DNA of 64,000 nt from Candidatus Fermentibacterota bacterium (GTDB lineage Bacteria > Fermentibacterota > Fermentibacteria > Fermentibacterales > Fermentibacteraceae), in the NCBI GenBank assembly GCA_002748705.1, contig PDSZ01000012.1:1-64000 (forward strand). Direction: 5' to 3'. The notes beneath the pieces are model-generated. The model was not told the origin of the DNA. It did no database searches and saw only the letters and a program-made list of their open reading frames with translations. The translations under genes were made by a program, and so were the position numbers. Of this stretch, positions 35,152 through 43,002 are shown piece by piece (the stretch's first letter is position 1; every line of letters begins with the position of its first letter).

Positions 35152-35194
35152 AGCCGTGCGAGTCTTTCAAAGTTATCAGACTTGCACGGCTTTA
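35152..35194 (+). terminator. Hairpin after V4R gene 1
   Basis: AGCCGTGCGAGTCT pairs with AGACTTGCACGGCT (one G-U) around a 12-nt loop, followed by TTTAAC. It lies about 57 nt after the stop codon. The T-run is short, so termination may be partial. Confidence 0.65.
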
Positions 35195-35502
35195 ACTCTA
35201 CTGAAAATGAACCATACTGATAACATTACTAAAACTAATTAGTAAATGAATATCTGTGCATGTCGTATAATATCTTGAAATATATTTTAGAAATTGTGCG
35301 CGCTTGTCGAAAATTTTAACTGGACTCTATGCAAAAAGGGGTATTCTTCTCGTATCATACTCAAGCAGGTAGTCAAGTCTTTGCTCCTGGAATTGAAGGC
35401 TCAATATGGCTTTGCCGCTTCAGTTCAGCAGGAAAAGGGCATTTTTCCAGAATCAGGATACACTTCGCCTCCTGAGCAGTAAAATTACTTTACAAATCCG
35501 GT

Positions 35503-35790
35503 TTAAGGTTCAAGGTATTTTTGTTTTCTGCGTTCTTTGCGGAGTTGAACCATTTGCATAACGATGTAAGCAACCTACTTCTCCATCAGCTTATTACGAA
35601 CTGCTTCGATTCCCTTTTGTCTCACTTTTGCAAAGTTGCAGACTATTTCAGAACGAACATCAGTGATTCAACTGCAGAACGGTTCCTGCGGAGTTCTGCC
35701 AGCTTTTCACTGAACCGGTCCTCTTCACCTATGAGAGCTTTAAAACCCGACAGACTCACATGACAGATTCTATCCAGAGTACCTGTTCAA
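35503..35790 (-). pseudogene. C-terminal remnant of a transposase
   Basis: On the minus strand two frames join as FSEKLAELRRNRSAVESLMF, then FAKVRQKGIEAVRNKLMEK, and VMQMVQLRKERRKQK to a TAA. The pattern Arg-x2-Ser-x-Val-Glu-Ser, a Gly-Ile-Glu-Ala helix and a basic end is typical of IS5/IS1182-type transposase C-termini. It carries at least one frameshift and one stop. The rest of the 35195-36068 gap is AT-rich with no other gene I can support. Confidence 0.5.
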
Positions 35791-36068
35791 GACATTTGCT
35801 TAACGGCAGTCTCGAAGGAAAAAGGGGTTGCTGTTGTTTATGCAGTGGTATTTTTCTGCGAGAATTCACTGCAGTAGCTGTTGCGGCCTTTCAGGTATAT
35901 CTCTTGCTCTGTTTTTTTGTATTGTAGCGTAGTTTAAGTTTGGATTCTTCAAGAAAGGAGCAAGCTGTAATTGAAAATATTTATATTCCTTCTTAAGAAC
36001 GAGAATAACAATATTGCGGCTTTTGTTTCTCGTAAAAGAATCCTCTAGCAGAAAGTCAGAGCTGAAAG

Positions 36069-36716
36069 ATGCCGAAATATGTTCATTGTCCAGAGGGGGT
36101 AGAGCATCTCTGCAAGAAAGCGGAAGGGCTTATTATTCCGCTTTTTCAGAAAAGAAAGTGGGACTCTGAAAGAGGAGCGGTTCTTTTCAACGGAGAAAGG
36201 TATATCATGTACCGCTCTGAAGCTGTTGCTTTTGAGCTTAGAGAGCAGCTGTCTCGTGTTATGGGACAGGCTGCAGACATAGTAATGTACCATTTCGGTA
36301 AGGCATGCGGTAAATCAGATGCTATCTATTATTGTAATGAACTCAAAGTTGATAATGCAAAACTAAAGCTTGCAATAGGCAGCATAGCATGTGCCATGAA
36401 TGGTTTTGCTGTTGCGGAAATACTTCCTGAAAGCAACGCTGTTTTCAATGAAGATTTCCTTGTGGTTTATCAGTATGAAAATTCTTACGAAGCTGAAGCG
36501 AATCTGAAGAATGATAAGTCTTTTGAGAGATCAATATGCTTCATGAACGCAGGTTATTCAGCAGGATGGTGTTCTGAAGTATCTGGTATGAGGTTGGAAT
36601 CCAAGGAGATAACCTGCAGGGCAAAAGGTGATTCCAAGTGCATGTTTGTTCTGGCTCCAGCAAACAGGATTAACAAAATGGTGGAGGAGGTAAAGACAGC
36701 TTACAACCTTAACTGA
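36069..36716 (+). CDS. XylR_N/V4R sensor-domain protein 2, immediately upstream of the CRISPR array
   Basis: An in-frame TGA two codons before the ATG fixes the start. The 215-residue product aligns without gaps to the paralogue at 34447: GERYIMYRSEAVAFELREQL, IVMYHFGKACGKSDA, then the V4R part with NAGYSAGWCSEVSGM and EITCRAKGDSKC, keeping the Glu-x2-Cys-x7-Cys zinc pattern. It has only sensor domains. The stop codon ends 6 nt before the first CRISPR repeat, on the same strand, so its mRNA runs into the array unless processed. There is no ordinary AT-rich leader between them. It could regulate the locus in response to a ligand or be passenger cargo; neither is shown. Confidence 0.87.
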   Translation: MPKYVHCPEGVEHLCKKAEGLIIPLFQKRKWDSERGAVLFNGERYIMYRSEAVAFELREQLSRVMGQAADIVMYHFGKACGKSDAIYYCNELKVDNAKLKLAIGSIACAMNGFAVAEILPESNAVFNEDFLVVYQYENSYEAEANLKNDKSFERSICFMNAGYSAGWCSEVSGMRLESKEITCRAKGDSKCMFVLAPANRINKMVEEVKTAYNLN

Positions 36717-36722
36717 TACACT

Positions 36723-37087
36723 GCTGGGGCTTGCGGAGCTTTTTGAAATCGGTACATTCGGAGAAACTGAACATCCTCTTCCCTCTCCGCTGGGGCTTGC
36801 GGAGCTTTTTGAAATCGGTACATTGTTCTTCCGTGAATCCGCCGGCGTAGTATTGCTGGGGCTTGCGGAGCTTTTTGAAATCGGTACATTTGTCGAGCCT
36901 GGCGGCCTTACCGCGCATACGCTGGGGCTTGCGGAGCTTTTTGAAATCGGTACATTCTATGATATCGTAGTGGCAGGAGAGGAGTAGCTGGGGCTTGCGG
37001 AGCTTTTTGAAATCGGTACATTGTAAGCAGTCAACTCGTTGAGGTGATCGGGCTGGGGCTTGCGGAGCTTTTTGAAATCGGTACATT
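36723..37087 (+). CRISPR. Type II-C CRISPR array, six 36-nt repeats and five spacers
   Basis: Six identical repeats start at 36723, 36789, 36855, 36921, 36987 and 37052. Each begins GCTGGGGCTTGCGGAGC and ends GAAATCGGTACATT. Spacers are 30, 30, 30, 30 and 29 nt. Plus-strand transcription is inferred from three facts: the repeat's first 17 bases pair with the tracrRNA, a terminator with T-run follows on the plus strand (37148), and each repeat ends in TACATT, like the repeat-internal promoters of Neisseria type II-C arrays. The array converges on cas2. With so few and perfect repeats it is either young or slow-growing. No spacer matches another part of this window that I noticed. Confidence 0.98.
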
Positions 37088-37147
37088 ACAACGACTGTAT
37101 TGGGCCGATTGTCAACATGTTATGGGGATTGTTGCCGATTCTTAATG

Positions 37148-37187
37148 GAGAAAAGAGAGCTTTAACAGTTCTCTTTTCTCGTTTTTT
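37148..37187 (+). terminator. Terminator of the CRISPR array
   Basis: GAGAAAAGAG pairs with CTCTTTTCTC (10 pairs) and is followed on the plus strand by GTTTTTT, which reaches the cas2 stop codon. The minus strand has no T-run, so it serves plus-strand transcription of the array. Confidence 0.88.
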
Positions 37188-37537
37188 CAGAACAGCATCA
37201 ACTGTTCAGGAGGCTTGTCTTCTCTCTCTTCAGAGTTAAGCTGTTTGGTTCCGCTGAATACATACATTTCACCAAATTGCTTATCAGTTAGCATAGCAAC
37301 TCTTACATTTCCGTGGGGTGGTAAGGTGTGTTTGATGGTATTGATTACTGCACGGGCTGAATCTCTGGAGGAGCAGAACTTGGCATAAACAGAGAATTGA
37401 AGCATGGTGAAACCCTTGGAAAGAAGATGTTTGCGGAAAGCTGCTGCAAGTTTCCTTTCGCTTTTTTTCTTTACCGGCAAGTCAAACATTGCGATTGCCC
37501 ACATAATCTTGATATTTGAGAAATTCCTCTCATCCAT
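37187..37537 (-). CDS. cas2: CRISPR-associated endonuclease Cas2
   Basis: The 116-residue protein is slightly long for Cas2 but has its ferredoxin-like fold pattern: first strand MWAIAMFDLPVKKKSERK with the metal-binding Asp, helix AAAFRKHLLSKGFTMLQFSVY, and RVAMLTDKQFGEMYVFSG. Cas2 forms the structural core of the Cas1-Cas2 spacer integrase. It starts 2 nt after cas1 on the minus strand and ends at the array terminator. Confidence 0.95.
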   Translation of the reverse strand: MDERNFSNIKIMWAIAMFDLPVKKKSERKLAAAFRKHLLSKGFTMLQFSVYAKFCSSRDSARAVINTIKHTLPPHGNVRVAMLTDKQFGEMYVFSGTKQLNSEEREDKPPEQLMLF

Positions 37538-37539
37538 AT

Positions 37540-38439
37540 TCAGTTGACAAAAATACCGTCTGGAAGCATGAGCGATGCATCTTTAAGGCCGCAGAATCGT
37601 TTTCGCAAACCTACACATATTCCAGAAAGGGCCTTGAATACTGAGATTCTTTCATCGTTGACCATCACTTTTCCAAGAAGAGCATACAGCAGCTTGGCTT
37701 TTCTGTCTCTTGTCAGTTCAGTGGTTTCAGGTTCTTCCTGCCAGATTTTCCATACTTCCCGGTCAACAATTGCCCGAAAAGGTTCCATCACATCACTGGC
37801 AAGGCAGAAGGGGTTGTTTCTGTGATGGTGCTGAATACCGATTGACGGGTGAAGACCGGCGGCACAAACCGCCCTTGATGCCATTGCATGCAGAATGGTG
37901 TAACCGTAGTTAAGATAGATGTTAGCGTCTGCTTCATCTCTATTTCTTCTGTCCAGGAAAGGCATCTCAGACCAGTAGCGTTGGGCGGCAAGGCTTTCCC
38001 TGTTGGTGGTGTCACCTGACTTCACTGACTTGGCAATCTCTCGCAGACCGAAGTCTTTGCCACGAGTAATGGCAAGCAACTCAGCTTGCGAGAGAATCTT
38101 TGCCTGTATAATCTCTTTCCATGCTTTTTTGCTAACAGGAACCGGTGCTTTGATCTGCTCCATGAAATACTCAGTCTGCTTTCCGTTGCCCACAAGCGGA
38201 AAAAGTATGCTTGAGGGCATATGTTTTCTATCGGTTATCACAACCGGTATACGGCTTTCTCCCAGGGCTCCCAGAGCAGGTTGAGTAATCACCATCTGCT
38301 GGTTATCAAGAATGACAACAGCAATATCTTCAAGCGGCACTGTTACAGTGTTTATCTCATTGAACTCAAGCACAAGCAGGTGGTTTTCCAGCCGTACTTT
38401 CCCTCCGTAACTTGAAAGATCAATGATTCTGTCAGTCAT
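37540..38439 (-). CDS. cas1: CRISPR-associated integrase Cas1 (type II)
   Basis: The 299-residue protein has the type II Cas1 N-terminal beta domain (RLENHLLVLEFNEINTVTVPLEDIAVVILD) and a helical catalytic domain with NIYLNYGYTILHAMASRAV, AGLHPSIGIQHHHRNNPFCL and DVMEPFRAIVDREVW, containing the expected Glu, His and Asp metal ligands. It integrates new spacers with Cas2. It overlaps the cas9 3' end by 8 nt, so the three genes form one operon. There is no csn2 or cas4, which marks subtype II-C. Confidence 0.96.
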   Translation of the reverse strand: MTDRIIDLSSYGGKVRLENHLLVLEFNEINTVTVPLEDIAVVILDNQQMVITQPALGALGESRIPVVITDRKHMPSSILFPLVGNGKQTEYFMEQIKAPVPVSKKAWKEIIQAKILSQAELLAITRGKDFGLREIAKSVKSGDTTNRESLAAQRYWSEMPFLDRRNRDEADANIYLNYGYTILHAMASRAVCAAGLHPSIGIQHHHRNNPFCLASDVMEPFRAIVDREVWKIWQEEPETTELTRDRKAKLLYALLGKVMVNDERISVFKALSGICVGLRKRFCGLKDASLMLPDGIFVN

Positions 38440-41400
38440 TCGCCCTTCTCAATCTGCCAAGGGGATCGATGGTGTACTTTACAGGATTGGATGTGCGCAG
38501 TGTGTTGGGGTATTTCGTATACCACATATGATTTTTCTTAATAACCTCCTTTTTTCTTGCATCGTTAATTTCAGCAAAGCATAACTGTTTTGTTTTAGGT
38601 ACTGCTCTAACTATCACAAATAATCTTCCTGCTGAAGTAGCAAGCTCAAAGATATCACCGCACTGTATGGACATTATGAACTTTCTCCCTGGGCCCACAT
38701 CCCTCTGAATTACAGGTTCGTTATTTTTAAGTCTCCTGCTGGCTTCCAGAAGGGAAACTACTTCGCCTGCCCATTTCTTCTCTTTTCCATTCTTGTCCAG
38801 TTCAGCGTAGATAAGCATATGGTGGTTGCTGCCGCTGACAACATTTCTCTTTCTAGGGCCTTTGCCCACAGTTACAGTATCCTGAGAACGCCTGATCTTT
38901 ACCTTTCTGACAGGAATTCTTGTTTGCCCGTCTTTGCTTATCAGTTCTGGCAGATTTCTTTCTTCCCTGAAAGCTTTCTTTGGTTCGGTTTCTCCAAGCT
39001 CTTCAAGTTTGTTTTCTACTATGCGTCTGATTCCATCATCAACAATCTTTGGAATAGCACTTGTTTCCATACTTGCCAGTTCAACTGGTACATGCTTGTA
39101 TTTCTTTATGTTACCGTTTTCCTCGTGCTCATGATCTATGGAATAGAAGGTTTTTTTGTGCAAAGCGCCACGAATCTTCCTGGAGACATGATGTGAGGCG
39201 ATTATGTCTTTTATTTTAGCCCTGCACTCCTCCAGCATACCCGGCCAGCATTCCATGCTGTTAAACCTGGAAGTATGGATGCTCTCAGCGCTGCCGTATT
39301 GCTCCTGAATTCGAATGTTATCAGAAAGCCGCTTTACCATTCCAGGGGAGGTTATGCCTATGGCTATTGCGTCCACAGCATGGTGGCGATGGTCTTTGCG
39401 ATCTTTAGAACCGCCATCATTGAGAATGCCGTTAAAACCGTGAAAAGACCTTACAAGGGCAGTCAGCCCTCCAGAGAGCACCTGTACCCTTTTTGTTCCG
39501 TCTGCCGACTGGTTTACTCCTCCATATAGAAGTCCAAGATATGCTGCCGCTTCCTTCGAAGCATATCTTGTGTCATTCAACTGTCTGTTGGAGAAGTCTT
39601 CATACCTGTCGGTTACCTCTTCCGGAGTCATCATGAACAGCTCAAGCTTTTTCTTAGCCAGGTTACCTTTGAATGCTGATACTCTGTTCAATATCTGATC
39701 ATACTTTGCTGTACCATGATAGGTCTCGTATGGAGTTCTGTTCCTCTTTACATTTCTGTTCTCGTCATGAAAGCACAGGGTCTTGTTGACAAAAGAGTTA
39801 TCCATGGAACGGCTTCTCGGAATGATGTGTTCAATGTCAAACTTCGGGTTTTCGAAAAGAGTATCAAAGTTAATTCCTTCTCCGGTATAAGGACATACCC
39901 ATCCGCATTCCTTTGCAAGGAGTATTTTGGTGATGTCATCCCTGCTTTCCTTGAATCCGGGAAATACTTCGTGTATTTCTTTAAGGGCCTGTTTCCGTTC
40001 CTTCTCTCTTTCCCTGTTATTCTTTATTATTCTTTCTTTGGCCTTTTTAGTGTTCTTGATCTCTCTTGCAAGCTCCAGTCTGATAAGCCCGGGTTTTCCA
40101 TATTCTCTGATTACGGCGTTTACCACCTTCCGCAGTTCGGTAAGGCATCTCTGAACTACAGGATTACGGAGGTCTTCAGAAAAGTGAATAAGCTGAGGAA
40201 GGAGTTCTTCTTCTATTCCTGTTGTTTTGAACTGTTCAGGGTATTCCTCTGCGACAGCTTCAGAGTAGGAAAGCCCTTTCCGCATATGAGGAAGCAGTTT
40301 CTGTATTGCCGTTAAGGATAAGGAGGCATAGTCAGATTCAAGATTAACCTGAGAAAGCCGTGCAGCGTTTTCTTCAGAAATACCGTATGCCGCTGCAAGT
40401 CTTCTTTGAAGATTTTCGGTTTTCTCAAAGCTGTTTAAGTCATGGATAAGTTTTTCCTGTGTTTCATGGTTCATGTCAAGCCATTTTGAACCGATGATCT
40501 CCACAATGGCTGAGGTAGTTCTGTCTCCTTTGAAGGATTTCTCGCCGCCCTCCTCAATGGTGAACTTGCTCTTTCTGTTAAGTCCCAGTGCTATTTTAGC
40601 TTTAGGCACGGTTAGATTACCATGTTTATTAAGCATACCTGATTCGCCGGAGAGCATATTGATAAGTTCATCCCTTTCCTCGTCGGTCAGTACTCTCAGC
40701 TCGCCGTCATGGGTAATCAGGCGCAGATTGTTCACTGTCTGAAGGTATCTGAATTCCTGTGCTTCTCTTCTGTACTTTGAGCATCTGCGCTTGTTCTTTT
40801 CAAGAGTACACTTACCGATAAGTGACTTCTGACTCTTTAATTTGCGCTGAAAGAAGATGGCTTTTCTGATCAGTTCAATCTGATCCTCCGGAATCTGGTG
40901 ACCATTCCTTTTCATTATCAGGTTGAACTCTGTTTCATACATCTTTCTGGATGTCCACCGTTGTCTTATCCTTTTTTCAGTCGGGTCGGTGTATGCAAAG
41001 TACTCACCAAGTGTTCTTGCCCCTGCCTGTGCCATCTCTGCTGTCAGGTCAGCGATTCCCTCTTTCACCTGGCCAAGTTCCTTTTCCTCTACCTGGGATT
41101 TCCTGTTGCTCAGGAATCCCCTTCTCTGTGCAAGATGGTAGATGGCTCTTCCCAGCATGTGTTTCGGCAGTTCCTGCTGTATTGCCAGAGTTCTGAGAAA
41201 GTAAGGTGCAGTATGGGCCAGTATGTGTTTTTCAGGCTTTTCAGAATCAGGTATTGTACGAATGAATTCTCTCACATCTTTGTCCAGAGATTCGATAATG
41301 GATGCGATGTCTTCCCCCTCAGGAAGAAGATCATTTCTCTGCAACAGATTCTTGAGTTTGCCCATTCTGCGGCGTCGACGATCCAAACCTCTTCTTATTG

Positions 41401-41599
41401 ATCTGGCTTCTCTTCGGCTGGCACATCTTGATTCTGCCTTTCCTGAAGCAATGTCACCCTTCATTCCGGCCTCGAATATTCTTACACCGGCATCGACTAT
41501 TCCTTTGATCTCTGTTTTTGATTCAGTATCACATTTAAGCAAGGCCCATCCAAGTGAGTTGGTTCCCAGATCAAGTCCAAGTATTAAATCCTCACGCAT
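38432..41599 (-). CDS. cas9: CRISPR-associated endonuclease Cas9, type II-C, about 1055 residues
   Basis: Start at 41599 is preferred (GGAG 6 nt upstream); it puts the RuvC-I Asp in LILGLDLGTNSLGW at residue 10. A bridge helix follows (SRREARSIRRGLDRRRRRMG). RuvC-II is LIRLELAREI (Glu509). HNH is FDIEHIIPRSRSMDNSF (His591). RuvC-III is DHRHHAVDAIAIG (His740, Asp743). All catalytic residues are intact. About 1055 residues and no csn2 fit subtype II-C. The C-terminal PAM-interacting part ends YTIDPLGRLRRAND; the PAM is unknown. The longer frame to 41632 would overlap the tracrRNA promoter. It is guided by crRNA from 36723 and the tracrRNA at 41662. Confidence 0.97.
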   Translation of the reverse strand: MREDLILGLDLGTNSLGWALLKCDTESKTEIKGIVDAGVRIFEAGMKGDIASGKAESRCASRREARSIRRGLDRRRRRMGKLKNLLQRNDLLPEGEDIASIIESLDKDVREFIRTIPDSEKPEKHILAHTAPYFLRTLAIQQELPKHMLGRAIYHLAQRRGFLSNRKSQVEEKELGQVKEGIADLTAEMAQAGARTLGEYFAYTDPTEKRIRQRWTSRKMYETEFNLIMKRNGHQIPEDQIELIRKAIFFQRKLKSQKSLIGKCTLEKNKRRCSKYRREAQEFRYLQTVNNLRLITHDGELRVLTDEERDELINMLSGESGMLNKHGNLTVPKAKIALGLNRKSKFTIEEGGEKSFKGDRTTSAIVEIIGSKWLDMNHETQEKLIHDLNSFEKTENLQRRLAAAYGISEENAARLSQVNLESDYASLSLTAIQKLLPHMRKGLSYSEAVAEEYPEQFKTTGIEEELLPQLIHFSEDLRNPVVQRCLTELRKVVNAVIREYGKPGLIRLELAREIKNTKKAKERIIKNNREREKERKQALKEIHEVFPGFKESRDDITKILLAKECGWVCPYTGEGINFDTLFENPKFDIEHIIPRSRSMDNSFVNKTLCFHDENRNVKRNRTPYETYHGTAKYDQILNRVSAFKGNLAKKKLELFMMTPEEVTDRYEDFSNRQLNDTRYASKEAAAYLGLLYGGVNQSADGTKRVQVLSGGLTALVRSFHGFNGILNDGGSKDRKDHRHHAVDAIAIGITSPGMVKRLSDNIRIQEQYGSAESIHTSRFNSMECWPGMLEECRAKIKDIIASHHVSRKIRGALHKKTFYSIDHEHEENGNIKKYKHVPVELASMETSAIPKIVDDGIRRIVENKLEELGETEPKKAFREERNLPELISKDGQTRIPVRKVKIRRSQDTVTVGKGPRKRNVVSGSNHHMLIYAELDKNGKEKKWAGEVVSLLEASRRLKNNEPVIQRDVGPGRKFIMSIQCGDIFELATSAGRLFVIVRAVPKTKQLCFAEINDARKKEVIKKNHMWYTKYPNTLRTSNPVKYTIDPLGRLRRAND

Positions 41600-41625
41600 A
41601 TCCATCTCCATTTCAAAACATACTC

Positions 41626-41656
41626 TTGACATAACAAGATATTATTCATATTATTT
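41626..41656 (+). promoter_or_regulatory. Promoter of the tracrRNA
   Basis: A perfect -35 TTGACA (41626-41631) is followed by AT-rich -10 candidates: CATATT at 41649 (17-bp spacing) or TATTAT at 41651 (19-bp). Initiation would fall near 41661-41664, right at the anti-repeat. It points away from cas9. Confidence 0.7.
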
Positions 41657-41661
41657 GATTG

Positions 41662-41759
41662 CTCTGCAAGTCCTAGTAAAGATTTATTAGGTCTGCTGGC
41701 AACGCCCTGCGGGGTGTCCATGGCCCGACCTAGGCTTGACCTAGTGTCGGGCCTTTTTT
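41662..41759 (+). ncRNA. tracrRNA of the type II-C system
   Basis: GCTCTGCAAGTCCTAGT (41663-41679) pairs with repeat positions 1-17 over its full length: 13 Watson-Crick pairs and 4 G-U wobbles, every difference from the perfect complement being C to T. After a linker, a nexus-like hairpin ACGCCC/GGGTGT (about 41702-41718) follows. Then comes a long terminator hairpin GGCCCGAC-CTAGG / CCTAG-T-GTCGGGCC (41722-41753) with six T. Length is about 98 nt. The RNA lies just upstream of cas9, divergent to it. It is needed with RNase III to mature crRNAs and to load Cas9. Ends are inferred. Confidence 0.9.
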
Positions 41760-41842
41760 ACTATCTCTGATGTCAGCATTAATATATACTGGCTATTGTT
41801 GTCTTATGCAGTCAGATAGATGGAGTATTGAAGTCGGTTGGC

Positions 41843-42721
41843 TCAGCTGTCTTGCTGGATTGTTCTGTTCCTGATCGGTTTATGGCATGAACTTATCTGG
41901 GAAACAGTTATTCCGGCGAACATAAGCGCTGCTCCTGACAACTCACAGCCTGTCATGGATTCGCCAAGCACAAGCCAGCCTCCCAGGACGGCGAAGGCGG
42001 CTTCAAGGCTCATTATCAGAGCTGCTGAGGCAGGTTTTACTGTTCTCTGTGCAAATACCTGAATGGTGAATGCGATTCCTACAGAGAGAAAACCGCTGTA
42101 AGCCAGAGGAAGCCAGGCCCTGGGTGTGCCTGCCCAGGATTCACCGGAGAGAAGCGCAGCCGCTCCACTGATCAGGGCAACTGTGCTGAACTGAACCACT
42201 GCGAATCCTCCAGGGTGAAACTCTCCTGCATACTTTCCTGTAAGTCGTACATGAATCGCCCACGACACAGCTCCTGCCAGCACCAGCATGTCTCCGGGAT
42301 TGATTCTCTCAAAACCTTCCGAGAAACTGAGCAGCCAGAGTCCCGGAAGGGCAAGGGCAATTCCGGCCCAGAGTTTCCTGCCTTCTTTGTGGCCGGTAAA
42401 GAGGCCGAAGAGAGGTACGAACAGGATATAAAGCCCTGTTATGAATCCTGCTTTTGATGCTGTGGTGTAAACAATACCCCACTGCTGAAGCGCAGCGCCT
42501 GTGAACAGAACAGTTCCTGCAAAGATGCCTTCAAGCATGAATTTCCTGCTGATTCTTTTAGCGAACAGAGGTGTAAGAACCAGTGTTCCCAGTGTAAACC
42601 GCAGTGAGTTGAAGGCCATAGGCCCCAGATGTTCCATTCCTGCTCTCTGAGCGGTAAATGCCAGCCCCCAGATAACTGCAGTTATCAGAAGCAGAAACCT
42701 TGATGAGTTCTTGCCGGGCAT
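41843..42721 (-). CDS. DMT-superfamily (EamA) transporter
   Basis: The 292-residue protein has ten predicted transmembrane helices in two EamA repeats. The first begins LLLITAVIWGLAFTAQRAGM with FNSLRFTLGTLVLTPLF. The second has LVLAGAVSWAIHVRLTGKYA and ends with ALIMSLEAAFAVLGGWLVLGE and ALMFAGITVSQI. Such proteins export or import small metabolites; the substrate cannot be predicted. The ThiS-like gene lies directly upstream (2 nt), so they may be co-transcribed. Confidence 0.88.
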   Translation of the reverse strand: MPGKNSSRFLLLITAVIWGLAFTAQRAGMEHLGPMAFNSLRFTLGTLVLTPLFAKRISRKFMLEGIFAGTVLFTGAALQQWGIVYTTASKAGFITGLYILFVPLFGLFTGHKEGRKLWAGIALALPGLWLLSFSEGFERINPGDMLVLAGAVSWAIHVRLTGKYAGEFHPGGFAVVQFSTVALISGAAALLSGESWAGTPRAWLPLAYSGFLSVGIAFTIQVFAQRTVKPASAALIMSLEAAFAVLGGWLVLGESMTGCELSGAALMFAGITVSQISSCHKPIRNRTIQQDS

Positions 42722-42722
42722 A

Positions 42723-42920
42723 TCAGCCGCTGGATATCAGATGAATAATTTGCACATCCGCATTATCCGGAACAGTGGTTGTGCTGTAGTCAGCCCTTTT
42801 CACAAGGGTGCTGTTGCTCTTTGTTACCAGCATTCGGAACTTGTGGTTCCTGGCGTTCAGTATGTCGGTTACAGTCATTCCGCTGTGCCAGTCCATGGAA
42901 TCTCCGTTTACCTTTATCAT
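42723..42920 (-). CDS. ThiS/MoaD-like sulfur-carrier protein ending in Ser-Gly
   Basis: The 65-residue protein has the beta-grasp pattern of ThiS: MIKVNGDSMDWHSGMTVTDIL, then LVTKSNSTLVKRADYSTTTV, PDNADVQIIHLISSG. ThiS proteins are adenylated and thiocarboxylated on a C-terminal Gly-Gly by ThiF. Here the last residues are Ser-Gly, and the only thiF visible in this window (57199) is a pseudogene. It may be a degenerate carrier or one with other chemistry. Two nt separate it from the EamA gene. Confidence 0.72.
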   Translation of the reverse strand: MIKVNGDSMDWHSGMTVTDILNARNHKFRMLVTKSNSTLVKRADYSTTTVPDNADVQIIHLISSG

Positions 42921-43002
42921 CAGCGTCCTTTCAATTTGCGGGAATATATCACCGGTTTTGAGGTAACATCACCGAAGAGATTAAACATGAAGGGAGCAAA
43001 AG

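Noticed and set aside
36701..37086. Open frames of 62 and 125 codons on the minus strand with repeated Tyr-Arg-Phe-Gln-Lys-Ala-Pro or Cys-Thr-Asp-Phe-Lys-Lys-Leu units
   Set aside because: They are translations of the CRISPR repeats; each 66-nt repeat-spacer unit is a multiple of three, so the frame stays open.
41223..41690. 155-codon plus-strand frame running into the tracrRNA
   Set aside because: Antisense to the cas9 N-terminal region; it only reflects codon bias of cas9.
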